Origin: Desulfovibrio sp.
GTDB taxonomy: Bacteria > Desulfobacterota > Desulfovibrionia > Desulfovibrionales > Desulfovibrionaceae
Direction of reading: 5' to 3'
DNA length: 64,000 bases
Assembly: GCA_031288535.1 (NCBI GenBank)
Contig: JAITRF010000077.1
Coordinates: 23,857-87,856, forward strand
Numbering within the stretch: position 1 is the stretch's first letter; each line of letters begins with the position of its first letter. The position numbers and the translations under genes were made by a program. The notes under the pieces are model-generated. The model searched no databases. It was not told where the DNA came from and saw only the letters and a program-made list of their open reading frames with translations. Shown here one piece after another: positions 52,759 to 60,553 of the stretch.

Positions 52759-52944
52759 TGCTGGTCCCTGTGTCTGATTGTAAAAACGGCGACATGGGTT
52801 TCCGCATGGAAATCCATGGAAGTTCCGAAAGAAGATTAAGGCGGATTGCCCCATGTTTCAAGGGAAAACTTCGCGCTGTCGCGGGCGGATGGCATGCTCC
52901 AAAGCATTTTACGCTTGAGGTTGTCGCTTGTGGATCGGTGTGCA

Positions 52945-53238
52945 GTGAAGCGTGTCGGCAAACCCCATGGTACCAAAGCGCATGGCGGAAACACCAAAAC
53001 GACTCGCATCAACGATATGTGGGGAACAGACATGACCACAACGCCCACCGTTCGTGAAGGCACGGCCGGCATCTTCTTTGCCGTTGACCGTTGCTCTCTG
53101 GAGTTGATGGGTATTCATGCGGCTGCACGAGGCACACGATTTGAAGCCCTGGAGCTCATACTCCAGGGCGTGACGCGCAATTTCGGCTCCTGTGACTTTG
53201 CGGGTGCGCGGGGACTTGCCTTGCGTCATGTGCGGTAG
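52945..53238 (+). pseudogene. Transposase (IS3-like integrase core) remnant
   Basis: A fragment of ~97 residues reading KPHGTKAHGGNTKTTRINDM, WGTDMTTTPTVREGTAGIFF, AVDRCSLELMGIHAAARGTR and FGSCDFAGARGLALRH. It corresponds to the start and middle of a DDE integrase core, with the first Asp in WGTD. It ends at LALRHVR then stop, before the second catalytic Asp and the Glu. There is no intact start, no inverted repeats and its end overlaps the lgt stop. It is a decayed insertion sequence. Confidence 0.75.
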
Positions 53239-53999
53239 GCGAGATAGAGGAGCACAAAACCGGTTATGATAATTGGAAAGCAAAGCAACATGCCCATAGT
53301 GGCGAAACCGAAAGCCACGATGCCCAGGTGTGCGTCCGGCTCGCGGAAAAATTCCGCGAAGGTGCGCAGCAGGCCGTAGCCTGTGGCGAAGACGCCGCTT
53401 ACGGCCATGCGTGGGCGCGGTTTGGCGGAAAAAATCCAGACGATCGCGAAAAGCAGCAGACCCTCCAGAACCGCTTCGTAGAGCTGGGAAGGATGGCGCG
53501 GCAAGGGTCCCGCGCCGGGAAAAATCATCGCCCAAGGGACATCGCTGACCCTGCCCCAGAGTTCGGCGTTGATGAAATTGCCGACGCGCACGAAAAAAAT
53601 GCCGGGCGGAACCAGAGGGGCCATAAAATCCATGGTTTCAAAGAAGGTTTTTCCTCTGCGCCTGCCCGCCAGACCCTGAGCCAGAAGTACGCCTAGAAAG
53701 CCGCCGTGGAAGCTCATGCCCCCATGCCAGATCATGAATATTTCAAGAGGATTATCAAGAAAATATGAGGGATTGTAGAAAAGCGCATAACCCAGGCGCG
53801 CCCCTAAAAGAACGCCGAGAAAGCCGAAAACAAGGACCTCGTCGAATTCTTCCCCATTGAAGATACGGCTGCGCGCAACGCGCAGGCGGCCGAGAAACAC
53901 GGCCGAGGCAAAGGCGAACACATACATCAGGCCGTACCAGCGCACGGCAAGGGGCCCGAAACCGATTATCTCCGGGGATATGCGCGGGTATGTCAGCAT
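53226..53999 (-). CDS. lgt: Prolipoprotein diacylglyceryl transferase
   Basis: 257 residues, seven membrane segments. The Lgt signature is GGMSFHGGFLGVLLAQGLAG, with GRVGNFINAELWG-like VRVGNFINAELWGR containing the catalytic Asn, Glu and Arg region. The C-terminal FFREPDAHLG is typical. It transfers diacylglycerol to the lipobox Cys of lipoproteins such as the lipid-anchored NrfA predicted here. Its 3' end overlaps the transposase remnant by 13 bases. Confidence 0.96.
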   Translation of the reverse strand: MLTYPRISPEIIGFGPLAVRWYGLMYVFAFASAVFLGRLRVARSRIFNGEEFDEVLVFGFLGVLLGARLGYALFYNPSYFLDNPLEIFMIWHGGMSFHGGFLGVLLAQGLAGRRRGKTFFETMDFMAPLVPPGIFFVRVGNFINAELWGRVSDVPWAMIFPGAGPLPRHPSQLYEAVLEGLLLFAIVWIFSAKPRPRMAVSGVFATGYGLLRTFAEFFREPDAHLGIVAFGFATMGMLLCFPIIITGFVLLYLAYRT

Positions 54000-54058
54000 G
54001 GCCGCTGTTTACAGCAAGACGGCCAAACGCGCAAGGGTGGACAGCCATCGCAAACAGG

Positions 54059-54081
54059 GCTGACGCATCTTGTTGCGTCAG
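54059..54081. repeat. Short hairpin repeat, copy 2
   Basis: GCTGACGCATCTTGTTGCGTCAG; see the copy at 23341-23363. It lies upstream of lgt. CTGACGCA and TGCGTCAG form an 8-bp stem. Confidence 0.5.
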
Positions 54082-54232
54082 ATCTGGCCATCACAAGGTT
54101 CCGGACAAGGTACAGCCCGAATCGCGCACCTCTGCTTTGCCGCAGTGCTCCGTGCCTCTGTCCGTCAGCATGCGGCGGACGGCGGCTCTCGGTCAACGAC
54201 CAAAAGCCGCGATCCTGCATGCCAGCACGGCA

Positions 54233-54697
54233 TCAAACATTCAAGGGAGGCCAGCGTTTGATGAGCAGGCGAAGATGCCCGCGCTCCTCATCCGCACACT
54301 GGCGCACATATTTCTTTTCCGAATCCGGCACCATGGTTTCAAGTTCCAGAAAGAATACCAGACTGTCCTTTTCAAATTGCAGCGCCCTGTACAGGGGAGT
54401 GTTCAGTGCCAGCCGCTCCTGCTCCGGCAGGAACAGGGTATGGGAATCCAGAAGCCCGTGGATATAGTCGAGATATTCTCCTTCATTGCTTCCCGCCGGC
54501 AGGGAAACGCCTCCGAGCCGGTCCAGCATGGTCTGGAAAATTCTCTCATGCCGCAGTTCCTCTCCGGCCATGAAGGTGAAAAATTCTTTATCCTCTTTGC
54601 CGGCCTGATCTGCCGCCTTTTTATAAAAGGCGTGCCCTCGTCGTTCTATTTCAACGGCGGCGGCGACTACATCTCCGGCGTTCACAAAACTGGCCAT
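54233..54697 (-). CDS. Ferritin-like diiron domain protein
   Basis: 154 residues from the ATG at 54697, chosen because GAGGAG lies six bases upstream; two ATGs further up are less good. Residues ~8-55 (AAAVEIERRGHAFYKKAADQ, EDKEFFTFMAGEELRHERIF) and ~110-150 (EKDSLVFFLELETMVPDSEK, ADEERGHLRLLIKR) carry the two ExxH-type diiron ligand sets. There is no rubredoxin domain, unlike the rubrerythrin at 46884. A rubrerythrin-like role in oxygen or metal stress is likely. Confidence 0.85.
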   Translation of the reverse strand: MASFVNAGDVVAAAVEIERRGHAFYKKAADQAGKEDKEFFTFMAGEELRHERIFQTMLDRLGGVSLPAGSNEGEYLDYIHGLLDSHTLFLPEQERLALNTPLYRALQFEKDSLVFFLELETMVPDSEKKYVRQCADEERGHLRLLIKRWPPLNV

Positions 54698-54871
54698 ATG
54701 CATCTCCTCGACAAAAAAGTTCTGACGCAATTTGCGCATAAGCTGGCTTACGTACTTTGTGCCTGATTTTTTGCGAAACAGGCAAAACCTGATTTCGCAA
54801 AAATCACGAACGGCCGGGAACCTGCCGCCATAACAAGTTGCCCCGGATTATATTCCCGTTGCAGGCAACTT

Positions 54872-54917
54872 AGAGCGGTTTAACATTGAAAATGTATAAA
54901 CCGCTCTGCAAGGATTG
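54872..54917 (+). repeat. PE1 copy truncated after the first palindrome
   Basis: AGAGCGGTTTAACATTGAAAATG, TATAAACCGCTCTGCAAGGA then unrelated sequence. It lies just downstream (3') of the tRNA-Gly gene. Confidence 0.7.
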
Positions 54918-54930
54918 TGGATTTTTATTT

Positions 54931-55005
54931 TGGAGCGGGAAACGGGATTCGAACCCGCAACTTCAAGCTTGGGAAGCTTGCGCTCTACCGTTGAACTATT
55001 CCCGC
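54931..55005 (-). tRNA. tRNA-Gly (anticodon CCC)
   Basis: 75 bases on the minus strand including an encoded CCA (54931-54933). Acceptor GCGGGAA pairs with TTCCCGC; the D arm has TTCAACGGTAGAGC; the anticodon stem CAAGC/GCTTG encloses TTCCCAA, which places CCC at 34-36; the T arm is GCGGGTTCGAATCCCGT. All arms fold. Confidence 0.95.
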
Positions 55006-55395
55006 ACAGTCTCCAGTCGGCGACAACCGTAAAATCTTTTTATATCTTTGCCACAGACCCGTCAAGACGCTGCTGCGACCACAATCCACCATGCAACGAA
55101 GAAAAGCATATTATTTTATTTGTAAAAATAAATAGATAAGCTGGAATTTGCAGAAGGACTCCGGCACCGATCAAATGAAAGCAAACATATTATAATTCAT
55201 TGAAATTAAATCAGATTCGATATGAGCGTGGTGGATTCCGGGCGACAGAATCGCTGCCATTGTGCTTGCGGGTTTATGAATAATTCTTTATGAAACAATT
55301 CCCCGGCCCGTAAAGGGCGCTGGCGTGGAAAACAAAAGAGGCGTGAGGAAATTTCCGGTTTACGTCCGGGACGAGTCCCGCATTGCTCGTATGCC
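55006..55395. other. Intergenic region between tRNA-Gly and birA
   Basis: 390 bases. A MITE-like AT-rich element occupies 55083-55237. Bases 55238-55395 hold no recognised feature apart from weak sequence before the birA ATG. Confidence 0.55.
55083..55237. mobile_element. MITE-like element 2
   Basis: AATCCACCATGCA at 55083 faces GCGTGGTGGATT at 55226-55237. These ends match those at 35418-35560 with one mismatch. The interior is AT-rich and not clearly similar to copy 1. Confidence 0.45.
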
Positions 55396-56439
55396 ATGAA
55401 AATTGAACCGGTGCTGGCAGCCTTGGGCGAATATCCGGAGTCTTGCGCCGTGCCGCTTGACAGATCCGGGCTGCGCCGTATTTTGGGCGCGGAACCGGCC
55501 GTAGACAAGCGTTTTATCTCCGCAGCTCTGCAGGACAGAGCCGGATTTGAGCTTCTTTGGGCGTATGCGACGGCATCGGCCCCGGAAGAACGCGCCGTAC
55601 GCATCTTGCGGGGGGCGGACGCTGGAGACGGGCTCTCCGTACCTGCCCCATGTTTTCTGGCCGGGGATTGCGTATCCACCTTTTCCCTCGCCTGGCAGCT
55701 GCTCGAGGACGGGCTTTTTCCGGAATGGGGGAGCGTTCTCGCCCTCAGCCAGAGCGGCGGATACGGCCAGTTCAGGCGCCCTTGGCATTCCCCGCCCGGT
55801 AACCTGTACGTAAGCTTCAGGCTGCCCGCGGAGCCGACGTTGAGCGGCGACGCGGCCGCTTTGGCGCTGGGACTTCTGGTCTGCAAGACGCTACGCGATT
55901 TGGGTTTCCCTGTTTTCCTCAAATGGCCGAACGATCTGTTGCTTTGCGAAAAAGCCAAGATCGGAGGCATACTTATTGAGCAAAGAGGGGAGGTTCTGGT
56001 GGCCGGCATGGGCATCAATCTGACGGAGGCGCCAGCCCCGAAGCGGTTGCGGGCGGAGGCGGCGCTTCCGGCGGCGGCACTTTTTCCGTACGGAGCGAAT
56101 GCGGCTGCCGCGGGCGGAGGAGCGGGCCTGAAAGTCCCCTTCCGTTTGTGGCGTCTTCTGTTGAGCGGCATTATACTTGATTGCGCGCAAATGGTGAAAG
56201 ATCGGCCCTTGGCCGCGTTCATCGCCGCAAGGTCAGGACTTGCCGCCTGGGTCGGGCGTATAGTGCGCGTTGACGAGGGCGGGGGTTCGGAGTACAGCGC
56301 GCGCATCGTCGGCCTTGGCGCATCCGGCGGACTTGTCCTGGCGCGGCCGAATGGCGGAGTGGAGGAGATTTTCGTCGGCGGCGTCTCTTTGCCGGACGGC
56401 GGCGCCTCTGATGCCGGGTTTCCTCCAACAGAGACATGA
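55396..56439 (+). CDS. birA: Biotin-protein ligase
   Basis: 347 residues. The ligase core is seen in SPPGNLYVSFRLPAEP, FPVFLKWPNDLLLCEKAKIG and GILIEQRGEVLVAGMGINLT (KWPND and GGI motifs). The usual biotinyl-AMP loop GRGRxGR reads GGYGQFRR here. There is no N-terminal winged helix; an N-terminal ~95 residues are unlike BirA. A C-terminal SH3-like domain (VGRIVRVDEGGGSEYSAR) is present. It lies just upstream of pyruvate carboxylase, its likely substrate. The ribosome site is weak. Confidence 0.88.
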   Translation: MKIEPVLAALGEYPESCAVPLDRSGLRRILGAEPAVDKRFISAALQDRAGFELLWAYATASAPEERAVRILRGADAGDGLSVPAPCFLAGDCVSTFSLAWQLLEDGLFPEWGSVLALSQSGGYGQFRRPWHSPPGNLYVSFRLPAEPTLSGDAAALALGLLVCKTLRDLGFPVFLKWPNDLLLCEKAKIGGILIEQRGEVLVAGMGINLTEAPAPKRLRAEAALPAAALFPYGANAAAAGGGAGLKVPFRLWRLLLSGIILDCAQMVKDRPLAAFIAARSGLAAWVGRIVRVDEGGGSEYSARIVGLGASGGLVLARPNGGVEEIFVGGVSLPDGGASDAGFPPTET

Positions 56440-56450
56440 TCATGGTGCAT

Positions 56451-56585
56451 CTTACGCTTGATATGCCGCATAATAGATACGCAAGTTCGCCCTGAGGCAA
56501 TCTCGCGGCAAGGATTTGCACGGCAAATTCTTGCCCTCAAAGACAGAAATAAAGCATTCAAGTCCGCTTGAATGCAGATTGGTAT
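56451..56585 (-). repeat. Composite PE1/X repeat upstream of pyruvate carboxylase
   Basis: PE1-like in reverse: CATCTTACGCTTGATATGCC, AATCTCGCGGCAAGGATTTG. It ends in AAGTCCGCTTGAATGCAGAT TGGTAT, matching the X tail at 18310 and 24194. This X tail runs into the first codons of the annotated gene. Confidence 0.6.
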
Positions 56586-56607
56586 GAAGATGGGGAGAAT
56601 GGGAGTA

Positions 56608-59600
56608 ATGGGCACCAAAACATTTGATTCCGTGGTACGCGAGCTCAAGGGCAAGGCGATTCTGGTGGCCAACAGGGGCATTTCCGCCAGACGCATCTGC
56701 CGTTCCATTCGTGAACGCTTTGACGCCATAGCCGTCATGACCGCAACGGACATGGACAAGACCGCCCCGGCCGCCTCCTCGGCCCAGGAACTGCTGCTGC
56801 TCGGGCCCGATCCCCGCACCTATCTTGATGTGAACCATATAGTGTCCCTGGCCAGACAGCGGGGCATCATAGCCATCCATCCCGGCTGGGGCTTCGCCTC
56901 CGAAGACGATCGTTTCCCGCGCGCCTGCACGGAAGCGGGTATGGTTTTTATAGGCTCCGCCGCGGATTCCATGAGATTGCTCGGGAACAAGGTGCAGGTG
57001 CGCGGGCTCGCGCAAAAGCTCGGCATCCCGGTGGTGCCGGGATCTGATGGAGCGGTGGATGTTCCCAGGGCGCGCGTGGTTGCCGGAGAACTGGGCTTTC
57101 CCATAATGCTCAAGGCCGAAGGCGGCGGCGGGGGCCGGGGCATTTTCGAGGTGCACGATGAAGAGGAGCTTGAGGACGCCTTTTTCAAAGCCTCGACCAT
57201 GGCCCAGGCGTCATTCGGCAATCCCCGGGTATATGTGGAAAAATTTCTTTCCGGGGTGCGGCACATCGAGATTCAGATCATAGCCGACACCTACGGCAAC
57301 GTCTTTGCCTTTGATGAACGCGATTGCAGCCTGCAACGCAACAACCAGAAGCTTATTGAGATAACCCCGTCCCCCTGGCCCGCCTTTGGTCCCAAACTGC
57401 GCGAACGGCTCAAAGACTACGCCTGCGCCCTGGTAAGGGCGGTCGGCTATTATTCCCTGTGCACGGTGGAATTTCTGATCGACGAGAAAGGGACGCCGTA
57501 TCTCATAGAAGTGAACCCGCGTCTTCAGGTGGAGCACGGCATCACTGAATGCCGCTACGGCATTGATCTGGTCGAGGAGCAGATCGCCGTGGCCTTCGGC
57601 AGTCGTCTGCGTTTCAAGGAATCCGAAATGCGGCCTATGTACACAGCCATGCAGGTGCGCATTAACTGTGAGGACCCGCAAAGGAACTTCGCTCCCAATT
57701 CCGGTCTCATCACCCGGTATGTTTCTCCCGGCGGACCGGGCGTACGTCTGGATTCCAATTTGAGCGCCGGCTACGAGTTCCCCTCCAATTATGATTCAGC
57801 CGGAGCGCTGCTTATAGGCTACGGGCAGGACTGGGAGAAGGTGCTGGGCATAATTGAAAGGGGACTTGAGGAATACACCGTGGGTGGCTTAAAGACGACC
57901 ATTCCATTTTTCCGTCAGGTGCTGAAGCACCCGGTGTTCAGGCGGGGAGGGTGTGACACGCGTTTTATCGCCGCCAACCCGGAACTCATGTACTATTCGG
58001 ACATCGCCCCGGAGTCCGAGCGCAACGCCCGCCTGATTGCCGAAATTTCCGCGCGCGGCTTCAATCCTTTCATCCAGATCGGGGAATACCGCTCAAGCGA
58101 TACCCCGCGCCTGCCCCGCAACGAGCTTGTCCTGCCCGAGATACCCCGGTCGGTTATGCGATTGGCTTCCCCCTATCCCAAGGGAGATCGGAAGGCCCTG
58201 CTCGATTACATCAGGGATTCCGGGATCATGCATTTTTGCGAAACCACCTGCCGGGACAATACCCAATCAAACAGCGGAAACCGTTTTCGTCTTGCGGAAG
58301 ACAGGATTCTCGCCCCCTATCTGGACAACGGCGGCTTTTTTTCCCTGGAAACCGGCGGAGGGGCGCATTTTCACGTGAACATGATGGCCAACATGACTTC
58401 CCCCTTCTATGAGGCTGAGGAGCTGAACAGGCTGGCCCCCAAGACCATGAAGCAAATTTTGGTCCGTTCCACCAATGTGCTCGGATATAAACCGCAGCCC
58501 AGGAATCTGATGCGGCTCATGGCGGAAAAAATTTGCGAGGACTACCACGTCATACGCTGTTTCGATTTTTTGAACCATATAGAAAACATGCGCCCCTTTG
58601 CGGAGGTGGCGCTACATACGCCCGGGGTTGTTTTTGAGCCGGCCGTATCCCTGACCTTCGGCCGTGGCTTTACTGTGGAACATTATCTGGGGGTGGCGGA
58701 GGAGATAGTCAAACAGACGGCCGCGGTCACCGGGTTGACCAGGAAAGATGCCTCACGCGTGATCATTCTCTGCCTCAAGGATATGGCCGGGGCCTGCCCG
58801 CCGCGCATGATGCGCGATCTGGTTCTCGCCCTGCGCAAGAAATGGCCGGATCTTGTCTTGCAGTATCACCGCCATTACACGGACGGTCTCTTTGTGCCCG
58901 CCGTGGCCGCCGCCGCCAAGGCGGGCGTGCGCATCACGGACGTTTCCCTGGGCGCAGGAATGCGCTGGTACGGGCAGGGCGAAGTCCTCTCGACCGCGGC
59001 TTATCTGGAGGAGGAGATCGGCCTGAAATGCGCCCTGAACAAAGGCGTGATCCGTGACGGCAATTATGTGCTCAAACAGATCATGCCCTATTATGACCGC
59101 TACACCTCCCCCTATTTTCGGGGCATCGACTATGACGTGACCAGCCACGGCATGCCCGGAGGCGCCACTTCCTCTTCGCAGGAAGGGGCCATGAAACAGG
59201 GCTATATCCGTCTTCTGCCCCAGATGCTGCGCTTTCTCGCGGGAACGCGCAAGGTGGTGCTTTACCACGATGTCACCCCTGGCTCCCAGATCACCTGGAA
59301 CACGGCCTTTTTGGCCGTTACTGCCGCTTTCAGGCGTGGGGGCGAGCGCGAGGTGGAGTATCTCCTCGAGATACTGGAGCAGGTTACAGGGCACGGCGAG
59401 GACGAGATCAGCCCGGAGATCAGGGAAGCGCGCCTTTCCTTGTACACGGACTGCAACGACGCCTTCAGAGATCTGCTTCTCGGGAAATACGGCAAACTTC
59501 CCTTCGGGTTCCCTTCGGACTGGGTCTACAAAAGCGCTTTCGGCGCGGAATGGAAAGATGCGCTTGCAAGGCGCGTGGAAAAATCTCCTTTGGACGCCCT

Positions 59601-60306
59601 GCCGGAAGTGGACATAGAGGCCGAACGCGCGGCTTTGCGTTCCATGTTGCTGCGTGAGCCGAGCAAGAATGAACTTCTCATGTTTCTCAATCATCCGGGA
59701 GATGCCGTTAATTGTATAGAATTCCGGCATAAATACGGAGATCCGAACAATCTCCCCCTGGGGGTCTGGTTTGAAGGCCTGCGAGCGGGTGAAGAACTCA
59801 GTTTTAACGATTCCAGAGGCAAGCCGCATCATTTGCACATAATTCTCATTCAGGCGCCGGATGCCAACGGGGTGTCCGTTGTCCGCTACGTTCTGGATTC
59901 GGAGATTATGAGCTGCGAGGTCCAGGTGGCCAAACCGTCCGGACCGCGCGCGGGTTCAGCGGATATGGCCGATCCGGACAATGCCTTTCACGTGGGCGCG
60001 CCGAGCAACGGGGACCTTTGGGTGATGTATGTGCATCCGGGGGACGTTGTCAAAAAGGGTGAAGAACTGTTCAACGTTTCGATAATGAAACAGGAAAAGG
60101 CCGTGCTCGCCCCAAGGGACGGAATCGTGCAGCGGGTACTCAAGACCGCGGATTACAAGGAGAGCCGGAAAATGATACCGGTGCGGGAAGGCGAGCTTAT
60201 TGTCGAACTCGGCCCTGTTCCCCTGCTTTGCCGCAATCCCGACTGCGGGAAGTCCATTGCCGACGAAGGCGCCGTCTTTTGTCCACATTGCGGCGCAAAA
60301 CAATGA
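56608..60306 (+). CDS. pyc: Pyruvate carboxylase
   Basis: 1232 residues from the ATG at 56608; ATGs at 56572, 56590 and 56599 are also in frame, and the ribosome site does not decide. The order is biotin carboxylase (KAEGGGGGRGIFEVHDEEEL, CSLQRNNQKLIEITPSP, EVNPRLQVEH), carboxyltransferase (FCETTCRDNTQS in place of TTLRDAHQS, with the Lys in LCLKDMAGACPP and the YHRHYTDG His pair), and a biotin domain with the acceptor Lys near 1161 (SIMKQEKAV, where AMKM is usual). The last ~25 residues form a four-Cys zinc ribbon (CRNPDCGKS and CPHCGAKQ), not normal for the family. It makes oxaloacetate from pyruvate. Confidence 0.94.
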   Translation: MGTKTFDSVVRELKGKAILVANRGISARRICRSIRERFDAIAVMTATDMDKTAPAASSAQELLLLGPDPRTYLDVNHIVSLARQRGIIAIHPGWGFASEDDRFPRACTEAGMVFIGSAADSMRLLGNKVQVRGLAQKLGIPVVPGSDGAVDVPRARVVAGELGFPIMLKAEGGGGGRGIFEVHDEEELEDAFFKASTMAQASFGNPRVYVEKFLSGVRHIEIQIIADTYGNVFAFDERDCSLQRNNQKLIEITPSPWPAFGPKLRERLKDYACALVRAVGYYSLCTVEFLIDEKGTPYLIEVNPRLQVEHGITECRYGIDLVEEQIAVAFGSRLRFKESEMRPMYTAMQVRINCEDPQRNFAPNSGLITRYVSPGGPGVRLDSNLSAGYEFPSNYDSAGALLIGYGQDWEKVLGIIERGLEEYTVGGLKTTIPFFRQVLKHPVFRRGGCDTRFIAANPELMYYSDIAPESERNARLIAEISARGFNPFIQIGEYRSSDTPRLPRNELVLPEIPRSVMRLASPYPKGDRKALLDYIRDSGIMHFCETTCRDNTQSNSGNRFRLAEDRILAPYLDNGGFFSLETGGGAHFHVNMMANMTSPFYEAEELNRLAPKTMKQILVRSTNVLGYKPQPRNLMRLMAEKICEDYHVIRCFDFLNHIENMRPFAEVALHTPGVVFEPAVSLTFGRGFTVEHYLGVAEEIVKQTAAVTGLTRKDASRVIILCLKDMAGACPPRMMRDLVLALRKKWPDLVLQYHRHYTDGLFVPAVAAAAKAGVRITDVSLGAGMRWYGQGEVLSTAAYLEEEIGLKCALNKGVIRDGNYVLKQIMPYYDRYTSPYFRGIDYDVTSHGMPGGATSSSQEGAMKQGYIRLLPQMLRFLAGTRKVVLYHDVTPGSQITWNTAFLAVTAAFRRGGEREVEYLLEILEQVTGHGEDEISPEIREARLSLYTDCNDAFRDLLLGKYGKLPFGFPSDWVYKSAFGAEWKDALARRVEKSPLDALPEVDIEAERAALRSMLLREPSKNELLMFLNHPGDAVNCIEFRHKYGDPNNLPLGVWFEGLRAGEELSFNDSRGKPHHLHIILIQAPDANGVSVVRYVLDSEIMSCEVQVAKPSGPRAGSADMADPDNAFHVGAPSNGDLWVMYVHPGDVVKKGEELFNVSIMKQEKAVLAPRDGIVQRVLKTADYKESRKMIPVREGELIVELGPVPLLCRNPDCGKSIADEGAVFCPHCGAKQ

Positions 60307-60553
60307 CCCGATGCATTGACGCCACGGGCGAACAGTTTTAATCTGTGCAACAAACCCGCACCCAATTCCATTCCGGGTGCAAATTTCCGTAATTTGTGCC
60401 AGAAATGGAATAGAGCGGCAGGATGTCGCGACGAAATACCAAGTGTTTCGAGCGGTTGTGGCAAAACCGTATTTTGCCGCAGCCGCCGAATAGGGATTGC
60501 GGGGCGTAGTTTTTATTTGGAAAGGGAATCAGAGTCAAGCCAAGGAGAATGTC
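60307..60553. other. Intergenic region between pyc and PEP synthase
   Basis: 247 bases. Repeat Y copy 2 at 60361-60433 is followed by GGCAAAACC/inverted GC-rich sequence. A good ribosome site CAAGGAGAA precedes the PEP synthase ATG at 60554. No promoter is clear. Confidence 0.5.
60361..60433 (+). repeat. Short dispersed repeat Y, copy 2
   Basis: CAATTCCATTCCGGGTGCAA, ATTTCCGTAATTTGTG, then GCGGCAGGATGTCGCGACG. Its reverse complement matches 11566-11636. Confidence 0.65.

Noticed and set aside
55206..56819. Minus-strand open frame of 537 codons opposite birA
   Set aside because: It is Ser/Arg/Pro-rich low complexity and antisense to a clear BirA.
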